DNA from: Pseudomonadota bacterium
Lineage (GTDB): Bacteria > Pseudomonadota > Gammaproteobacteria > Steroidobacterales > Woeseiaceae
Length of the DNA: 64,000 nucleotides
Assembly: GCA_027621915.1 (NCBI GenBank)
Contig: JAQCAD010000009.1
Coordinates: forward strand, 1-64,000
Direction: 5' to 3'
The notes under the pieces were generated by a model. The model was not told the DNA's origin. It did no database searches and saw only the letters and a program-made list of their open reading frames with translations. The position numbers were made by a program, and so were the translations under genes. Of the stretch, positions 32,992-42,955 are shown piece after piece. Within the stretch, counting starts at the first letter, position 1. Each line of letters opens with the position of its first letter.

Positions 32992-35763
32992 TTAACGATC
33001 AGGCAATGCGTTCCAGTTGAGGATCGCGTTCCAGACAAGGCGGTGCTCCGCGCGGTTCATGTCGCGGTGAATGCCATTAAAATTGTAGGTGATGATGTGT
33101 CCCTCACCGATCGGTGTGTCCAGGATCGCCGGGTGGCCCGCAAGTTCACGTTCGCCGCGCATCCCGCCACTCAAAACCATGTTTCCTTCACCACCCCAGG
33201 TCATGACGATGTGACGTTCATCGCGCGGGCCATTCAGGCACGACGTGCAATAAGCCATCGTCAACCAGCGGCGAGGTGTTTCGTACACCGGCAGGTTGGT
33301 GCGAAACACCGACGTCTCCGTGCGGTATCCGTAAGCGAGCGGATGGTCGGGTTTCGTGAACGTCGTGCGTAACACCGCGCCCGGCGTATACACCGCCGAA
33401 TTTGAAACTCGTGGGACACTTGGAACCAGACCACCTTCCAGTGCGAGGGTGGTGCCGGTGCCGAGTGTCAGCAAGGTCCCACCGGATGCCACGAATTTCT
33501 GCAATTCCGCAAGGCCGGCATAGCCAGGGCCACCGGTAATGTCATCGGACTCGACAGGCGTGCCGAGGCTCGGGAACTCCGGCGTGCTGCGAAATGGTAT
33601 CGGACCGTTCGTTGCCGCGATGCCGTGAATCTGGCCGGCGAGCTCGAGTCGCGAGAACGGGCCGTAAATGATGACATCTACCTCGTCGTTCAGTCCGCCG
33701 GCTCGCAAGTCCTCATCCCGTAAATAGGTATAGGGAATAGCGTCGCGGTCGAAGATGTACCGAATCCACCCCATCATGTCGGTATCCGCCCACGGCACCC
33801 AGAGCCCGATGCGGGGCACCGGTGACGGATGCCTGGTGACAACAGGTTCGCGGCTGGCCGAATCAAAATCCAGCGCGAGGTCGTTGCTGAGCGCGGCGAC
33901 GGCAGCCGCAACTTCACTTGCAGACTGACCGTTTCCGGCAGAAATAATCCACGAGCCGGGCGGATAGGTGACGTCGCCCGATTTGAATGATTGTTCTGCA
34001 ATCGAAACTCTCGAGTCGCCAAGCCTGAATCGGGCGGCCAGTAACGATTCCTGACCCTGGTCACGCAGGAGATAGACCGGACCTTTGCCACGCACCGATC
34101 CCTTGGCTATCGCGTCTTCCTGCAATAGCAGGGCGGAAACGGATTTGGCCCGTTCATCCTCGATTCGCACGGTTCGCACACCAAAGCCAACCGGGTAGGC
34201 CCAGGACATGTCGTCATAGGGCAGCTCTTGGGTCTCGGCTGGAAAACGCTGTGGCTCGAGCACGTCCAGCGCGAAGTTGCGATAAGGCTGATCCATCTTG
34301 ACGATGTAGTCGCCTTGCCGGAAGTCGCCTTCGGCCAGCTCGGCGGGCATTGACAGCGTGCCGACTTCGATATGCTGATCCTGCAGCCGATTGATCATTT
34401 GCGTCACTCGCCGGCGATCCGGCTGGTTCGCCGGAATGATGTAGGCGTATGGTTTCTCCAGAACGCCCTTCTGCCACGAGTTGTAGCCTGTCTGGTAAAA
34501 GTCGCGAAGCATCTCCCTGGCGTGTTTGGCTGACCAATCGAGTATCGCCAGTGCGCCGGTTTGCTGGTAATTCACGTTATCGCGCATCGACCATCTAAAG
34601 ACCGGGTCCGGTGGCCACGGGCGATACCATTCGCGTGTCAGGCTGTCTTCATCGGCATGGCGCGTTACCGTTTCGGCAGTGGCATTGCCAAAAGTTTCAT
34701 AACCACGCCCGATTCCGTTGTGATTGATCGAGATGGAATCCAGGTAATGATGTCCGAAGCCGTCGCCAAAATTCCAGGTCCAGACGCCGGGCATACCGAA
34801 TGAGTTCATTGTCGTCATTTCGTGAAAACTCATTTCGAGCCAACGCGAAAGGACGATGGGATCAATGTTGGGGTTGTACGGTCCCGTCCCATTCCAGCTC
34901 AACATGAGCGAGATCGCTTCGTGCAAATCGTGTACGACGGCCGGGTGGTAGTCGAAATACATCTTGCTCACCGCTCGCGTCGCCGCGAAATTTTTCTGGT
35001 GCGCATCCCGGTTGATGTCGACAAAAACGTAGCGACCCCAATAAGGGGGACTCTGACGCGGCAGCGCGTCAAAATCGGTTTTGCCTTTCAGATACTGGTA
35101 GAACCAGTCCGTGACTTTCTCTCGTCCGTCGGGCTCTGAAACGGGGTTAATCAACACAAGCACATTCTCGCGAATGGCTTTGATCATCGGCTGCTCTGAT
35201 ACGGCCAGGCGATAGATCAGCTCCATGCACATTTCACCGCTGCCGGTTTCGTCCGAGTGCAGGTTGCAGTTGAAGTAATAGGCAGGGCGTGCTGTCGCCA
35301 TGATTTCTTCAGCCATCGCGGGGCTGGTTATGCGGGGATCGGCAAGTGCGGCATTTGCTGCTTTCAAACGGTCCAGTTCACGAATGCCCGCCTCGTCACT
35401 GATTACGGCAAGGACGATATCCCGACCTTCTTCGGACACTCCGATTGTCTCCACGTGCACGCGTGGAGAATTTGCGCCGACCTGGCGAACGTAGTCGACG
35501 ATTGCCGCCGAGTGCGTGAGCTCTCCTGCCGCGCCGATGACATGACCGAGTACCTGGGTCGGCGACGGGACGCTGTCGGAGACTGGAACATAAGCGACCC
35601 AGGGGCTGAGAAATCGGGGCTCCGTCGTAAATCCGGCAATGGCCTCGACCGAGCCGGGCTCGGCCGCGTCAGGTTGCGGGTCGAATACCTGTGCGTGGCT
35701 GCCGGTTTGGATGAGCAGGACACCGGCAAAGAATAACGGCAATGCTGCGCGATTCATGTGCAA
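32992..35763 (-). CDS. Secreted M14-family zinc metallopeptidase
   Basis: A 923-residue exported protein with a signal peptide ('ALPLFFAGVLLIQTGSHA'). The carboxypeptidase A-like (M14) domain occupies residues ~50-400: the metal motif HxxE is in 'NCNLHSDETGSGEMCMELIYRL', and 'YHPAVVHDLHEAISL' supplies a further His region. The remainder ('LWVPWADTDMMGWIRYIFDRDAIPY', 'GGTLLTLGTGTTLALEGGLVPS') resembles the C-terminal part of large M14 enzymes with a glutamine-amidotransferase-like domain. It would trim peptides outside the cytoplasm. A good AAAGGA site precedes ATG 35763. An M20 peptidase lies 48 bp upstream on the same strand, probably co-transcribed. Confidence 0.9.
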   Translation of the reverse strand: MHMNRAALPLFFAGVLLIQTGSHAQVFDPQPDAAEPGSVEAIAGFTTEPRFLSPWVAYVPVSDSVPSPTQVLGHVIGAAGELTHSAAIVDYVRQVGANSPRVHVETIGVSEEGRDIVLAVISDEAGIRELDRLKAANAALADPRITSPAMAEEIMATARPAYYFNCNLHSDETGSGEMCMELIYRLAVSEQPMIKAIRENVLVLINPVSEPDGREKVTDWFYQYLKGKTDFDALPRQSPPYWGRYVFVDINRDAHQKNFAATRAVSKMYFDYHPAVVHDLHEAISLMLSWNGTGPYNPNIDPIVLSRWLEMSFHEMTTMNSFGMPGVWTWNFGDGFGHHYLDSISINHNGIGRGYETFGNATAETVTRHADEDSLTREWYRPWPPDPVFRWSMRDNVNYQQTGALAILDWSAKHAREMLRDFYQTGYNSWQKGVLEKPYAYIIPANQPDRRRVTQMINRLQDQHIEVGTLSMPAELAEGDFRQGDYIVKMDQPYRNFALDVLEPQRFPAETQELPYDDMSWAYPVGFGVRTVRIEDERAKSVSALLLQEDAIAKGSVRGKGPVYLLRDQGQESLLAARFRLGDSRVSIAEQSFKSGDVTYPPGSWIISAGNGQSASEVAAAVAALSNDLALDFDSASREPVVTRHPSPVPRIGLWVPWADTDMMGWIRYIFDRDAIPYTYLRDEDLRAGGLNDEVDVIIYGPFSRLELAGQIHGIAATNGPIPFRSTPEFPSLGTPVESDDITGGPGYAGLAELQKFVASGGTLLTLGTGTTLALEGGLVPSVPRVSNSAVYTPGAVLRTTFTKPDHPLAYGYRTETSVFRTNLPVYETPRRWLTMAYCTSCLNGPRDERHIVMTWGGEGNMVLSGGMRGERELAGHPAILDTPIGEGHIITYNFNGIHRDMNRAEHRLVWNAILNWNALPDR

Positions 35764-35811
35764 TCCTTTTGCGCAGCTCTGAAAAAAAGAGATAGAAGCT
35801 CTTTTCCCGAT

Positions 35812-37176
35812 TTAGTCATAAACGACTGCCCCTATTATCGCCAGGTGATCGATGACGCCTCGCTTGAACGCTTCCACGTTGACACGCTCGTCATTGCCGT
35901 GAATGCGTGAGAATTCGGATTCGGGTACGACGATCGGATCGAAACCATAGCTGGCAATGCCCAGATCCCTGGTGAAGTGGCTGTCGGTGAAGCCGGAAGC
36001 AACCGAGGGCATAACTCGCGAACCCGGATGACGTTCTGCGGTGACTTCTTCGATAGCCCGGTAGAGCAGGGAGTCCGTCGATGAAACCGCCGGTGTAAAC
36101 GCCATGATGATTTCGATCCTGACGCCCGTGTCCTTGATCAACTCGCGCAATTCATCGATGAAAACTTCACTCGGCCTGTCCGGCAAGATTCGACAGTCCA
36201 GTTCCGCCCAGGCCTCCGGTGGAACGACATTGATCTTGTTGGACGCGCCGAAGCGCGTCATCGAGCAGGTATCCCTGGTCAATGCATGCAAAAAGGCTGA
36301 ATGCGATTGCAGTTTTTCCAGAAAACCCGGCTCCTTGATAGCGTTCGCGATATTGCTGTAGGCCTCTTCCCATTCGGGCGACGCGCTTAGAGACAGTGAC
36401 TGAAACATCGCGTCCACTGCCGGCACAATGCGGGCCGGGAAGGGGTTTGTCCGCAGGATGGCAAGCGCATCGACAATTCGCGTCACGGAGGAAGTGGCGT
36501 TTGGCATTGAGCCATGCCCCGGCGTGTCGACAGCAACCAACCGCAGCCAGACCGGTACTTTCTGCGTCACTTCGACATTGAAAATCAATTCTTTCGCAGA
36601 CTGCTCGCCGTTACCGCCTTCATTGATCAGGAGGGCTGCACCGGCAAATATTTCGGGGTGTTTCTCAACCAGCCAACCGGCACCAAAAAGACCGCCGGCC
36701 TCTTCGTCGGCAGTGGCAACCAGCACCACGTCGCGATTCAAGGGCGTGCCAGCCCGATGCAGGCTGACGAAGGTCGCCAGTTGCGAAATACCGGTGCCTT
36801 TCATATCCAGCGTGCCACGCCCCCAAAGGAACCCGTCCCGGATTTCACCGGACAACGGGTCAGTGGTCCAGTACTGGGGATCTGCCGGTACAACATCGGT
36901 GTGCTGCAGCAGGATCAAAGCCGGTTCATCGCCACCCTCAAGACGCGCCCAGATGTTGCCTCGTCCCGGTGCACTTTCCGCTGTCTGATAGGGAATGCCT
37001 TCTGCTTCCAGAATGCTGGCGATGAACTGAACGGCCAGCGTCTCATTTCCCGGCGGGTTGATCGTGTCGACGCGGATGAACTTCTGCAGCCAGTCCAGCG
37101 CTTCGTCTTCAATAGATTGCGCGTTTAATGGAGAGGCGAGGAGAACCAGGGCAAGCGCACAAAGACGTTTGAGCAT
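35812..37176 (-). CDS. Secreted M20-family metallopeptidase
   Basis: A 454-residue M20/M25/M40 peptidase with a signal peptide ('LCALALVLLASPLNA'). Metal and catalytic residues are visible in 'ILLQHTDVVPADPQYW' (His, Asp), 'GRGTLDMKG' (bridging Asp), 'VATADEEAGG' (Glu pair) and a His in 'DTPGHGSMP' of the lid domain. It acts as an exo- or dipeptidase. ATG 37176 places the signal peptide correctly. Together with the following M14 gene (48-bp gap) it forms a probable peptide-scavenging operon. Confidence 0.92.
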   Translation of the reverse strand: MLKRLCALALVLLASPLNAQSIEDEALDWLQKFIRVDTINPPGNETLAVQFIASILEAEGIPYQTAESAPGRGNIWARLEGGDEPALILLQHTDVVPADPQYWTTDPLSGEIRDGFLWGRGTLDMKGTGISQLATFVSLHRAGTPLNRDVVLVATADEEAGGLFGAGWLVEKHPEIFAGAALLINEGGNGEQSAKELIFNVEVTQKVPVWLRLVAVDTPGHGSMPNATSSVTRIVDALAILRTNPFPARIVPAVDAMFQSLSLSASPEWEEAYSNIANAIKEPGFLEKLQSHSAFLHALTRDTCSMTRFGASNKINVVPPEAWAELDCRILPDRPSEVFIDELRELIKDTGVRIEIIMAFTPAVSSTDSLLYRAIEEVTAERHPGSRVMPSVASGFTDSHFTRDLGIASYGFDPIVVPESEFSRIHGNDERVNVEAFKRGVIDHLAIIGAVVYD

Positions 37177-37351
37177 GGGCGGTCCAATTGTTGTTGTTTG
37201 GCGCGAGAGTAGCATGAACGGGGCCGCTGCCCAGCCGGGCAGGAAACGGCGAACTGTGAGTCAGGGCACACTTCAGGGTGCGACGCAGTTTGATGTATTC
37301 TGGGAATTAGCAACGCTATCATTATGATATATAAGAAAAAGGATTTACTCC

Positions 37352-38647
37352 TTGCACCTCACCCGCGTACCCATGAGTACTTCGAACCTCAGCATCGGCA
37401 TGTATGTCGGCATGCTCGATCGACCGTGGCTCGAGACGCCGTTCCTGTTTCAGGGGTTCCTGATAAAAGACAGGACAGAACTCGAGCAGCTGCAGTCGTA
37501 CTGCAGTCAGGTCTATGTCGAAATCGAGCGGGGTAAATTGACCGAGGCACAGATCATCGCCATGGCCGCCGGCAAGGCGGTCAGAATCCTGGGACCGGAC
37601 GAGGCGGAGCCAGGCAAACCCGGCTGGTTGCACCGTATCGTATTTCGAATGGGCGTTGGCCGGTTTCTCAGCGCACGAAAAAGAAAGCAGTCTGCTTGCT
37701 ACGAGATTACTTCGACAGTCCGTCGTGAAGCGCCGCTGGCGAAAGCGGCTTACGAAAAGTGCGTAATATCGCACCGGCGTATTTTTGAACGAACCCGTCG
37801 CTCCGGAAGAGTGGATACTGCCCGCGTTATCCGGGCGGTGACACCACTCATTCAGAGCATCCTGCGAAACCCGAATGCCATGGCGTGGACGGTGTTTTCC
37901 GGAAAACGCAGCGGCAAGCCATACAGCCGCGCCGTTGCCACGTCGGTTTTGTCAGTGATGTTTGGGCGCCACCTGGGAATCGATCGGCAGGGACTGCAGG
38001 ATCTCGCTGTTGGCGGCCTGTTACTCGATATTGGCAACGTTGCAGTGCCGGATGAAATTCTGGCTGCCGCGGGCGCCATTACTCACGATGAGTACGAGCA
38101 GGTGCCGTACCATGTTCAGGCCGGCGTGGATATCCTGCATCGGTCCGAAGATATCAGCCCCACGATTTTCGAAATGGTCAATTATCATCACGAGCGGTAT
38201 GACGGGTCCGGGTATCCCCATGGTATGCGTGGTAGTGCCATTCCGGCTTACGGTCGAATCGCCGCTATTGTTGATTGTTACGATGCGATGACGACCAAGT
38301 CGTCGTATTCTCCGGCCCTGGCTGCCTATGACGCCGCACGCGAACTGAACGACATTCGGAACAGGCAGTTTTCGGCGGAAGTCGTGCAGCAGTTCCTTCA
38401 TACGATTGGCATGTTTCCAACCGGCACTGTGGTGGAGCTTAGCGACGGGTCGGCAGGCCTCGTGCTCGAGCAAAACCCCGTAAACCTGCTGCAGCCCAAA
38501 GTGCTGCTATTGAAAAAACCATCGGGCGAGATGAACAAGAGACCGAAAGTACTGAACTCCCAGGAATGGAAAGGAAGCGGGATCTGGATTTCCAAAGGGC
38601 ATGAACACGGCGCATTCGGCATCAATCCGATGGAGTATTTCAACTAG
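37352..38647 (+). CDS. HD-GYP domain protein with degenerate HD motif
   Basis: A 431-residue protein: DUF3391 domain at residues ~1-90 ('LSIGMYVGMLDRPWLETPF') and an HD-GYP domain at ~165-360. HD-GYP enzymes hydrolyse cyclic di-GMP. The GYP motif is intact ('NYHHERYDGSGYPHGM', residues 277-292), and so are His254 and 'VDCYDAMTTKS'. However, the defining 'HD' reads LLLDIGN, so the His is Leu225 and the usual Lys is Asn229. The earlier conserved His is also missing in 'PYSRAVATSVL'. The protein is therefore probably catalytically impaired and may act as a c-di-GMP sensor. The start is TTG 37352 with an AAGGA site; ATG 37373 is possible but lacks a ribosome-binding site. Confidence 0.88.
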   Translation: MHLTRVPMSTSNLSIGMYVGMLDRPWLETPFLFQGFLIKDRTELEQLQSYCSQVYVEIERGKLTEAQIIAMAAGKAVRILGPDEAEPGKPGWLHRIVFRMGVGRFLSARKRKQSACYEITSTVRREAPLAKAAYEKCVISHRRIFERTRRSGRVDTARVIRAVTPLIQSILRNPNAMAWTVFSGKRSGKPYSRAVATSVLSVMFGRHLGIDRQGLQDLAVGGLLLDIGNVAVPDEILAAAGAITHDEYEQVPYHVQAGVDILHRSEDISPTIFEMVNYHHERYDGSGYPHGMRGSAIPAYGRIAAIVDCYDAMTTKSSYSPALAAYDAARELNDIRNRQFSAEVVQQFLHTIGMFPTGTVVELSDGSAGLVLEQNPVNLLQPKVLLLKKPSGEMNKRPKVLNSQEWKGSGIWISKGHEHGAFGINPMEYFN

Positions 38648-38652
38648 TCGTT

Positions 38653-38673
38653 ACACGCGGTGAAAACGCGTGT
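38653..38673 (+). terminator. Hairpin after HD-GYP gene
   Basis: Perfect 7-bp stem ACACGCG / CGCGTGT with a 7-nt loop, 5 bp after the stop. No T-run follows, so termination strength is uncertain. Confidence 0.4.
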
Positions 38674-38696
38674 TCCCATCTGGCTGCCATTCGGTG

Positions 38697-38709
38697 AATA
38701 ATCACCGCA
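38697..38709 (+). promoter_or_regulatory. Putative promoter of the Rieske oxygenase gene (leaderless)
   Basis: AATAAT (38697-38702) lies six bases before ATG 38709. There is no recognisable -35 and no Shine-Dalgarno. The spacing equals that before arsR and the hydantoinase gene. Confidence 0.4.
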
Positions 38710-39857
38710 TGTCTCTTCTCAAAGATACCAAAGCGACTTTACCCAGCAGCTGGTACTACGACCCGGCACATTTTGCCCTCGAGCTCGATGTAATCTGGTA
38801 TCGGGATTGGGTGTGCATCGGGCGACAGGAAGACATACCGCGATCCGGCGATTACTTTGTGGTCACGATCGGCACCCAGCAACTCATCGTGACGCGAGGC
38901 GAGGAAGGCCAGGTTCGCGTCTATCACAATACGTGCCGGCATCGCGGTTCGAGACTTTGCGCATCGGATCGGGGACATTTTCGCAATGGACGAATTGTTT
39001 GCCCGTATCACACCTGGACTTACTCGATTGACGGAAATTTAATCGCGACACCGGCACGTGTGGAGACCGACGATTTTCATTTCCAGGATTATTCCCTGTA
39101 CGACGTTCACACCGATAGCTGGGGTGGTTTCCTGTTCATCAACCTCGGCAAAGAGCCAAGAGATTCACTGATCGATTTCCTCGGGCGTGAAGCGCATGAG
39201 CTTGGCAACTGGCCGCTTGCAGACATGGTGTCCGTGCATCAGGAGCGAAAAACCGTTGCCTGTAACTGGAAAGTGTTCTGGGAAAACTACAACGAATGTT
39301 ACCACTGTCCGCGTGTGCACCCGGAATTGTGCAAAGTCGTGCCGGTATTCAAAAAAGGCCTGCAGAGTTACACGGAAGACCCCGACTGGCGTCCCGAATC
39401 TGATGGCGATGACGGACGGGCCAGAATAGCCAGCGATCTCAGGACATGGACGACCGATGGACGTTCGTCATTGCCGCAAATCGATGGTCTGACTGATGCC
39501 GAACGAAAAACCGGCATGGCATTCGCGTCTTTCACGGCAAGCATGTATGTCGTCGGTCATAGCGACTATGTGCGCAGTGTCCGTTTGTTGCCGACAGGAC
39601 CTGAATCGATCGAGGTGACGATTGACTGGCTGCTGATGCCAGGGGTGAAAGAGGCGCACCCGGATGCGATATCACACATCCTGGAACTGGGCCGCCTGGT
39701 TGTCGCGCAGGATTCCGCGATTTCCGAGACAAACCAGCAGGGTCTTAAGAGTATGCGACACGACCACGGCGTGCTGGTCCCGCAGGAGTACGATCTCTGG
39801 AAGTTTCACGAATGGCTGCGGGATCGCCTGCTTGGTTCGAATTCGCATAACGACTGA
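38709..39857 (+). CDS. Rieske non-haem iron oxygenase, large subunit
   Basis: A 382-residue aromatic-ring-hydroxylating oxygenase alpha subunit. The Rieske [2Fe-2S] site is in 'TCRHRGSRLC' (Cys-x-His) and 'CPYHTW' (Cys-x2-His). The catalytic mononuclear iron site is in 'NYNECYHCPRVHPEL' (two His), with a distal carboxylate. Members attack aromatic rings, quaternary amines or sterols; the 'WENYNECYHCPRVHP' form is common in glycine-betaine and stachydrine-type demethylases, so substrate is open. No ferredoxin or reductase gene is adjacent. ATG 38709 fits the family start; an in-frame start at 38670 overlaps the preceding hairpin. Confidence 0.9.
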   Translation: MSLLKDTKATLPSSWYYDPAHFALELDVIWYRDWVCIGRQEDIPRSGDYFVVTIGTQQLIVTRGEEGQVRVYHNTCRHRGSRLCASDRGHFRNGRIVCPYHTWTYSIDGNLIATPARVETDDFHFQDYSLYDVHTDSWGGFLFINLGKEPRDSLIDFLGREAHELGNWPLADMVSVHQERKTVACNWKVFWENYNECYHCPRVHPELCKVVPVFKKGLQSYTEDPDWRPESDGDDGRARIASDLRTWTTDGRSSLPQIDGLTDAERKTGMAFASFTASMYVVGHSDYVRSVRLLPTGPESIEVTIDWLLMPGVKEAHPDAISHILELGRLVVAQDSAISETNQQGLKSMRHDHGVLVPQEYDLWKFHEWLRDRLLGSNSHND

Positions 39858-39984
39858 CGAAATCCCATACGAGATCCATGCCTGCGTGAACGGATTCACC
39901 GGTGGACTCCCGGTATCCGTCGCAGATTACCGTTGCAAAGGATTCATCAGCGGCCGGCGCATCTGCCAGGCGAGATGGAAAGCG

Positions 39985-39990
39985 TATAAT
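39985..39990 (+). promoter_or_regulatory. -10 element TATAAT upstream of DUF885 gene
   Basis: Consensus TATAAT, 20 bases before ATG 40010, with GGAGG between. No good -35 is seen at normal spacing. Confidence 0.5.
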
Positions 39991-40009
39991 CGCCAAAAAC
40001 GGAGGCACT

Positions 40010-41674
40010 ATGAATTTGTTCAAGAAGTCGATGGTCGTTTCGTCACTGATCCTGTCGATCCCGTTCAATACGATGACACACGCTCAGGAAATCGGAAATC
40101 ACAATGATCTTGTGGCGCTTTTCGCCGAATGGCGCCAGTTCGAGAATCCGCCGCTTTTGAATGGCGCGCCGGATTACACCGCCGGGAGATTCGCAGAGCG
40201 CTACCCGGCATTTTTGGCGCTGCGGGCCAGGCTCGATAGTTTTGACATCGATGACTGGCCGGTTCCAGAACAGGTCGACTGGCATCTGGTTCGCGCCGAG
40301 ATGAATGGCTTCGATTTCAATTATCGCGTGTTGAAACCGTGGGCAAGAGATCCCGCGTTCTACGCCAGCGTCTGGATGGAGCGAAGTGACGTGCCGGCGC
40401 ATGAAGGGGCGAACAATCATGCGATCGTAGATGTCTGGAAATACAAGTTCCCTCTTACGAATGACGATGAGCGGCGCCTCGTCGATGAACTCGGTGCCAT
40501 TCCGCCGCTGATGCGCCAGGCCCCGCAGAACCTCACCGGCAATGCACGCGATTTATGGGTTACAGGTATTCGTGACGTTCGAAGCCAGATAACGGCCCTC
40601 GACCAGGTACTCGACATGGCCGGCCCTTCGGCAGGCGTCGAACTCATGGCTGTTATTTCAGAAGCCAGGGAAGCGACACGCGAGTTGGTCAAATGGCTGG
40701 AAGATCAGGCGCCGTCCAAACGTGGTCCGTCGGGAATTGGGAAGGAGAACTACACCTGGTATCAGCAAAATGTGCACCTGGTACCCCTTTCGTGGGACGA
40801 CGAAGTGCGCCTGCTGAATCGTGAGCTCGACCGGGCTTGGGCATCGCTAAAACTGGAAGAACAGCGCAATCGCGATTTGCCACCACTGGTCGCTGCCAGG
40901 AATTCTGAGGAATTTACCGTCAGGGCCGAAGAGGCCGTCGATCGCATCATGAATTTCTTTGCAGAAAAAGAAATTCTTTCGGTGAGCGATTACATGAAGC
41001 CGGCGCTGCTTGAGCATCTGGGGTCATTTGTGCCGGAAGAACGGCGAAATTTTTTCGCCATCACAGCGCATTATGATCCGGCGCCCCTGATGACGCATTC
41101 CTATCACTGGATCGAGCTTGCGCGCATGGACCTCGATCCGCATCCGAGCCCGATTCGCCAGGGCGCATTGCTCTACAACATTTTCGATAGCCGAAATGAG
41201 GGCACAGCTACCGGCGTAGAGGAGATGTTCATGCATGCGGGCCTGTATGACGACAGTCCACGCTCCCGTGAACTCGTGTGGATCATGCTGGCGCAGCGTG
41301 CCGCGCGCGGCCTGGGATCGCTGTACGCACAGGCTAACGAGATGACCATGGAAGAGGCCGGTGGCGTACACCAGGACTGGACGCCCCGGGGCTGGATGAA
41401 GACGGAACCCGAGTTGCTTGTTTTTGAACAGCATCTATATTTACGACAACCAGGTTATGGCACCAGCTATGTCACAGGTAAGTATCTGCTCGAACGCGCA
41501 CTCGCCGATTTCGCCAAATTACGGGAAGAAAAAGGGGAAGAATTCCGGATGAAGGATTTTTTTGATCGGCTGAATCAAATCGACAGTATTCCTATTTCGC
41601 TCGCACGTTGGGAAATGACCGGGCTGGATGAAGACATCCGGTCGCTCATGCAAAGTGAGACGAGACTGCAATGA
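40010..41674 (+). CDS. Exported DUF885-family protein
   Basis: A 554-residue secreted protein with a signal peptide ('[18 protein letters not shown]'). It belongs to the DUF885 family, distantly related to alpha-helical metallopeptidases; the characteristic C-terminal section '[55 protein letters not shown]' is visible. The HExxH of related peptidases is not seen, so catalytic activity is unproven. Start ATG 40010 has a strong GGAGG site. The downstream amidohydrolase start overlaps its stop by 4 bp (ATGA), so the two are coupled and probably act on the same exported substrate. Confidence 0.85.
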   Translation: MNLFKKSMVVSSLILSIPFNTMTHAQEIGNHNDLVALFAEWRQFENPPLLNGAPDYTAGRFAERYPAFLALRARLDSFDIDDWPVPEQVDWHLVRAEMNGFDFNYRVLKPWARDPAFYASVWMERSDVPAHEGANNHAIVDVWKYKFPLTNDDERRLVDELGAIPPLMRQAPQNLTGNARDLWVTGIRDVRSQITALDQVLDMAGPSAGVELMAVISEAREATRELVKWLEDQAPSKRGPSGIGKENYTWYQQNVHLVPLSWDDEVRLLNRELDRAWASLKLEEQRNRDLPPLVAARNSEEFTVRAEEAVDRIMNFFAEKEILSVSDYMKPALLEHLGSFVPEERRNFFAITAHYDPAPLMTHSYHWIELARMDLDPHPSPIRQGALLYNIFDSRNEGTATGVEEMFMHAGLYDDSPRSRELVWIMLAQRAARGLGSLYAQANEMTMEEAGGVHQDWTPRGWMKTEPELLVFEQHLYLRQPGYGTSYVTGKYLLERALADFAKLREEKGEEFRMKDFFDRLNQIDSIPISLARWEMTGLDEDIRSLMQSETRLQ

Positions 41675-42894
41675 GAATCTACACATGGCTGATGCTCGTT
41701 ATTCTCTTGCTCTCGGCGGGGCAATCTGCATTTGCGCAGGGCGAGTCGTTCGCGATCACGAATGCCAACCTCTTCAACGGGGTTGATAACCGGATATACG
41801 GGAATCGGAATGTTTTTGTAAGGAACGGGAAGATTGAGCGAATCACCGAAAACGGTGTTTCGATTTCTTCCGATTACGTAGTGATCGACGCGGAAGGCAA
41901 CTACCTGATGCCCGGGCTATTCGACGCACACACGCATATCAGCACACTGGATCAGGCGAGGCGGGCGCTCGAGTCAGGCGTGACGACGGTTCGAACCGGC
42001 AGTGTGTCCGCTTACCAGGACGTCGCAATGCGTGAGCTGGTGAAAAGTGGTCAGCTGCCAGGCCCCGATGTCGTTGCCGCCGGTGTTTTTGTTACGCCGA
42101 ATCTCGGCGAAACCGTGCTTGCGGATCCGAGGCTTGCCGCTTTACACGACGGCGTAAACACAGACGACGAATTGCGAATGCTGGTCAATATCAACGTCGA
42201 GCGCGGTGTCGATGTCATCAAGACTCGTGGTACACAAAGAGCAGGGCTGCCGGACACCGACCCGCGGCAACAGGTCTATACCGAGCGTCAGCTTCGGGTC
42301 GTGGTGGACGAGGCGGCGAAGCACGGCATTCCGGTCATGGTGCACGCGCACGGCGACGAGGGTGCCAGGGCTGCAGCGCTCGCGGGGGCCCGCAGTATCG
42401 AGCATGGTACGTATCTGTCTGACGAGACATTACGCCTGATGAAAGAGCGCGGGACCTGGTTGGTTCCGACCTACGTGACGATGGATGAAATGAACGAGGA
42501 ACAATATGACTTTGTATTGCGACTTCGCGGCAGGCACATGGTGCCGCAGCTGGAGCGTGCGATACGCTCAGCCCATTCGATGGGCGTAAAGATCGCCACC
42601 GGCGCAGATAATTATTACGACGAAAAATCGATCAATCGAATTTCTATTGAAGTCGAGCACTATGTGCGCATGGGCATGACCAATTTCGAGGCGCTGCAGA
42701 CAGCGACGGTCAATTCAGCGGACCTGCTACGCGTCGCCGATCGAACGGGGCGAATCGAACCGGGTTTTGAGGCTGACATGATCCTTGTGCCGGGCAATCC
42801 TCTGACGCACATCGAAGCATTGCAGGATGTGCTGCTCGTCATGAGCAATGGCAAGCTTGCCGTGAAGCGAATACCGTTTCGCGTGGTGGATTAG
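41671..42894 (+). CDS. Exported metal-dependent amidohydrolase
   Basis: A 407-residue amidohydrolase of the imidazolonepropionase-like/Xaa-Pro dipeptidase-like group with a signal peptide ('[14 protein letters not shown]'). The binuclear site is complete: HxH in 'LFDAHTHIS', a probable carbamylated Lys in 'VDVIKTRG', His in '[10 protein letters not shown]' and 'SIEHGTYLS', and Asp in '[10 protein letters not shown]'. It likely hydrolyses a peptide or cyclic amide in the periplasm. Coupled to the DUF885 gene upstream and followed by a strong hairpin. Confidence 0.9.
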   Translation: MRIYTWLMLVILLLSAGQSAFAQGESFAITNANLFNGVDNRIYGNRNVFVRNGKIERITENGVSISSDYVVIDAEGNYLMPGLFDAHTHISTLDQARRALESGVTTVRTGSVSAYQDVAMRELVKSGQLPGPDVVAAGVFVTPNLGETVLADPRLAALHDGVNTDDELRMLVNINVERGVDVIKTRGTQRAGLPDTDPRQQVYTERQLRVVVDEAAKHGIPVMVHAHGDEGARAAALAGARSIEHGTYLSDETLRLMKERGTWLVPTYVTMDEMNEEQYDFVLRLRGRHMVPQLERAIRSAHSMGVKIATGADNYYDEKSINRISIEVEHYVRMGMTNFEALQTATVNSADLLRVADRTGRIEPGFEADMILVPGNPLTHIEALQDVLLVMSNGKLAVKRIPFRVVD

Positions 42895-42913
42895 AAGAAT
42901 TGTTTCGATTAAC

Positions 42914-42946
42914 CATTCCCGGGAATCATTCTTGATCCCGGGAATG
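42914..42946. terminator. Hairpin between convergent genes
   Basis: Perfect 11-bp stem CATTCCCGGGA / TCCCGGGAATG with an 11-nt loop. It lies between the amidohydrolase and the M16 gene. No long T-run on either side. Confidence 0.55.
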
Positions 42947-42955
42947 TCGTTGTCG

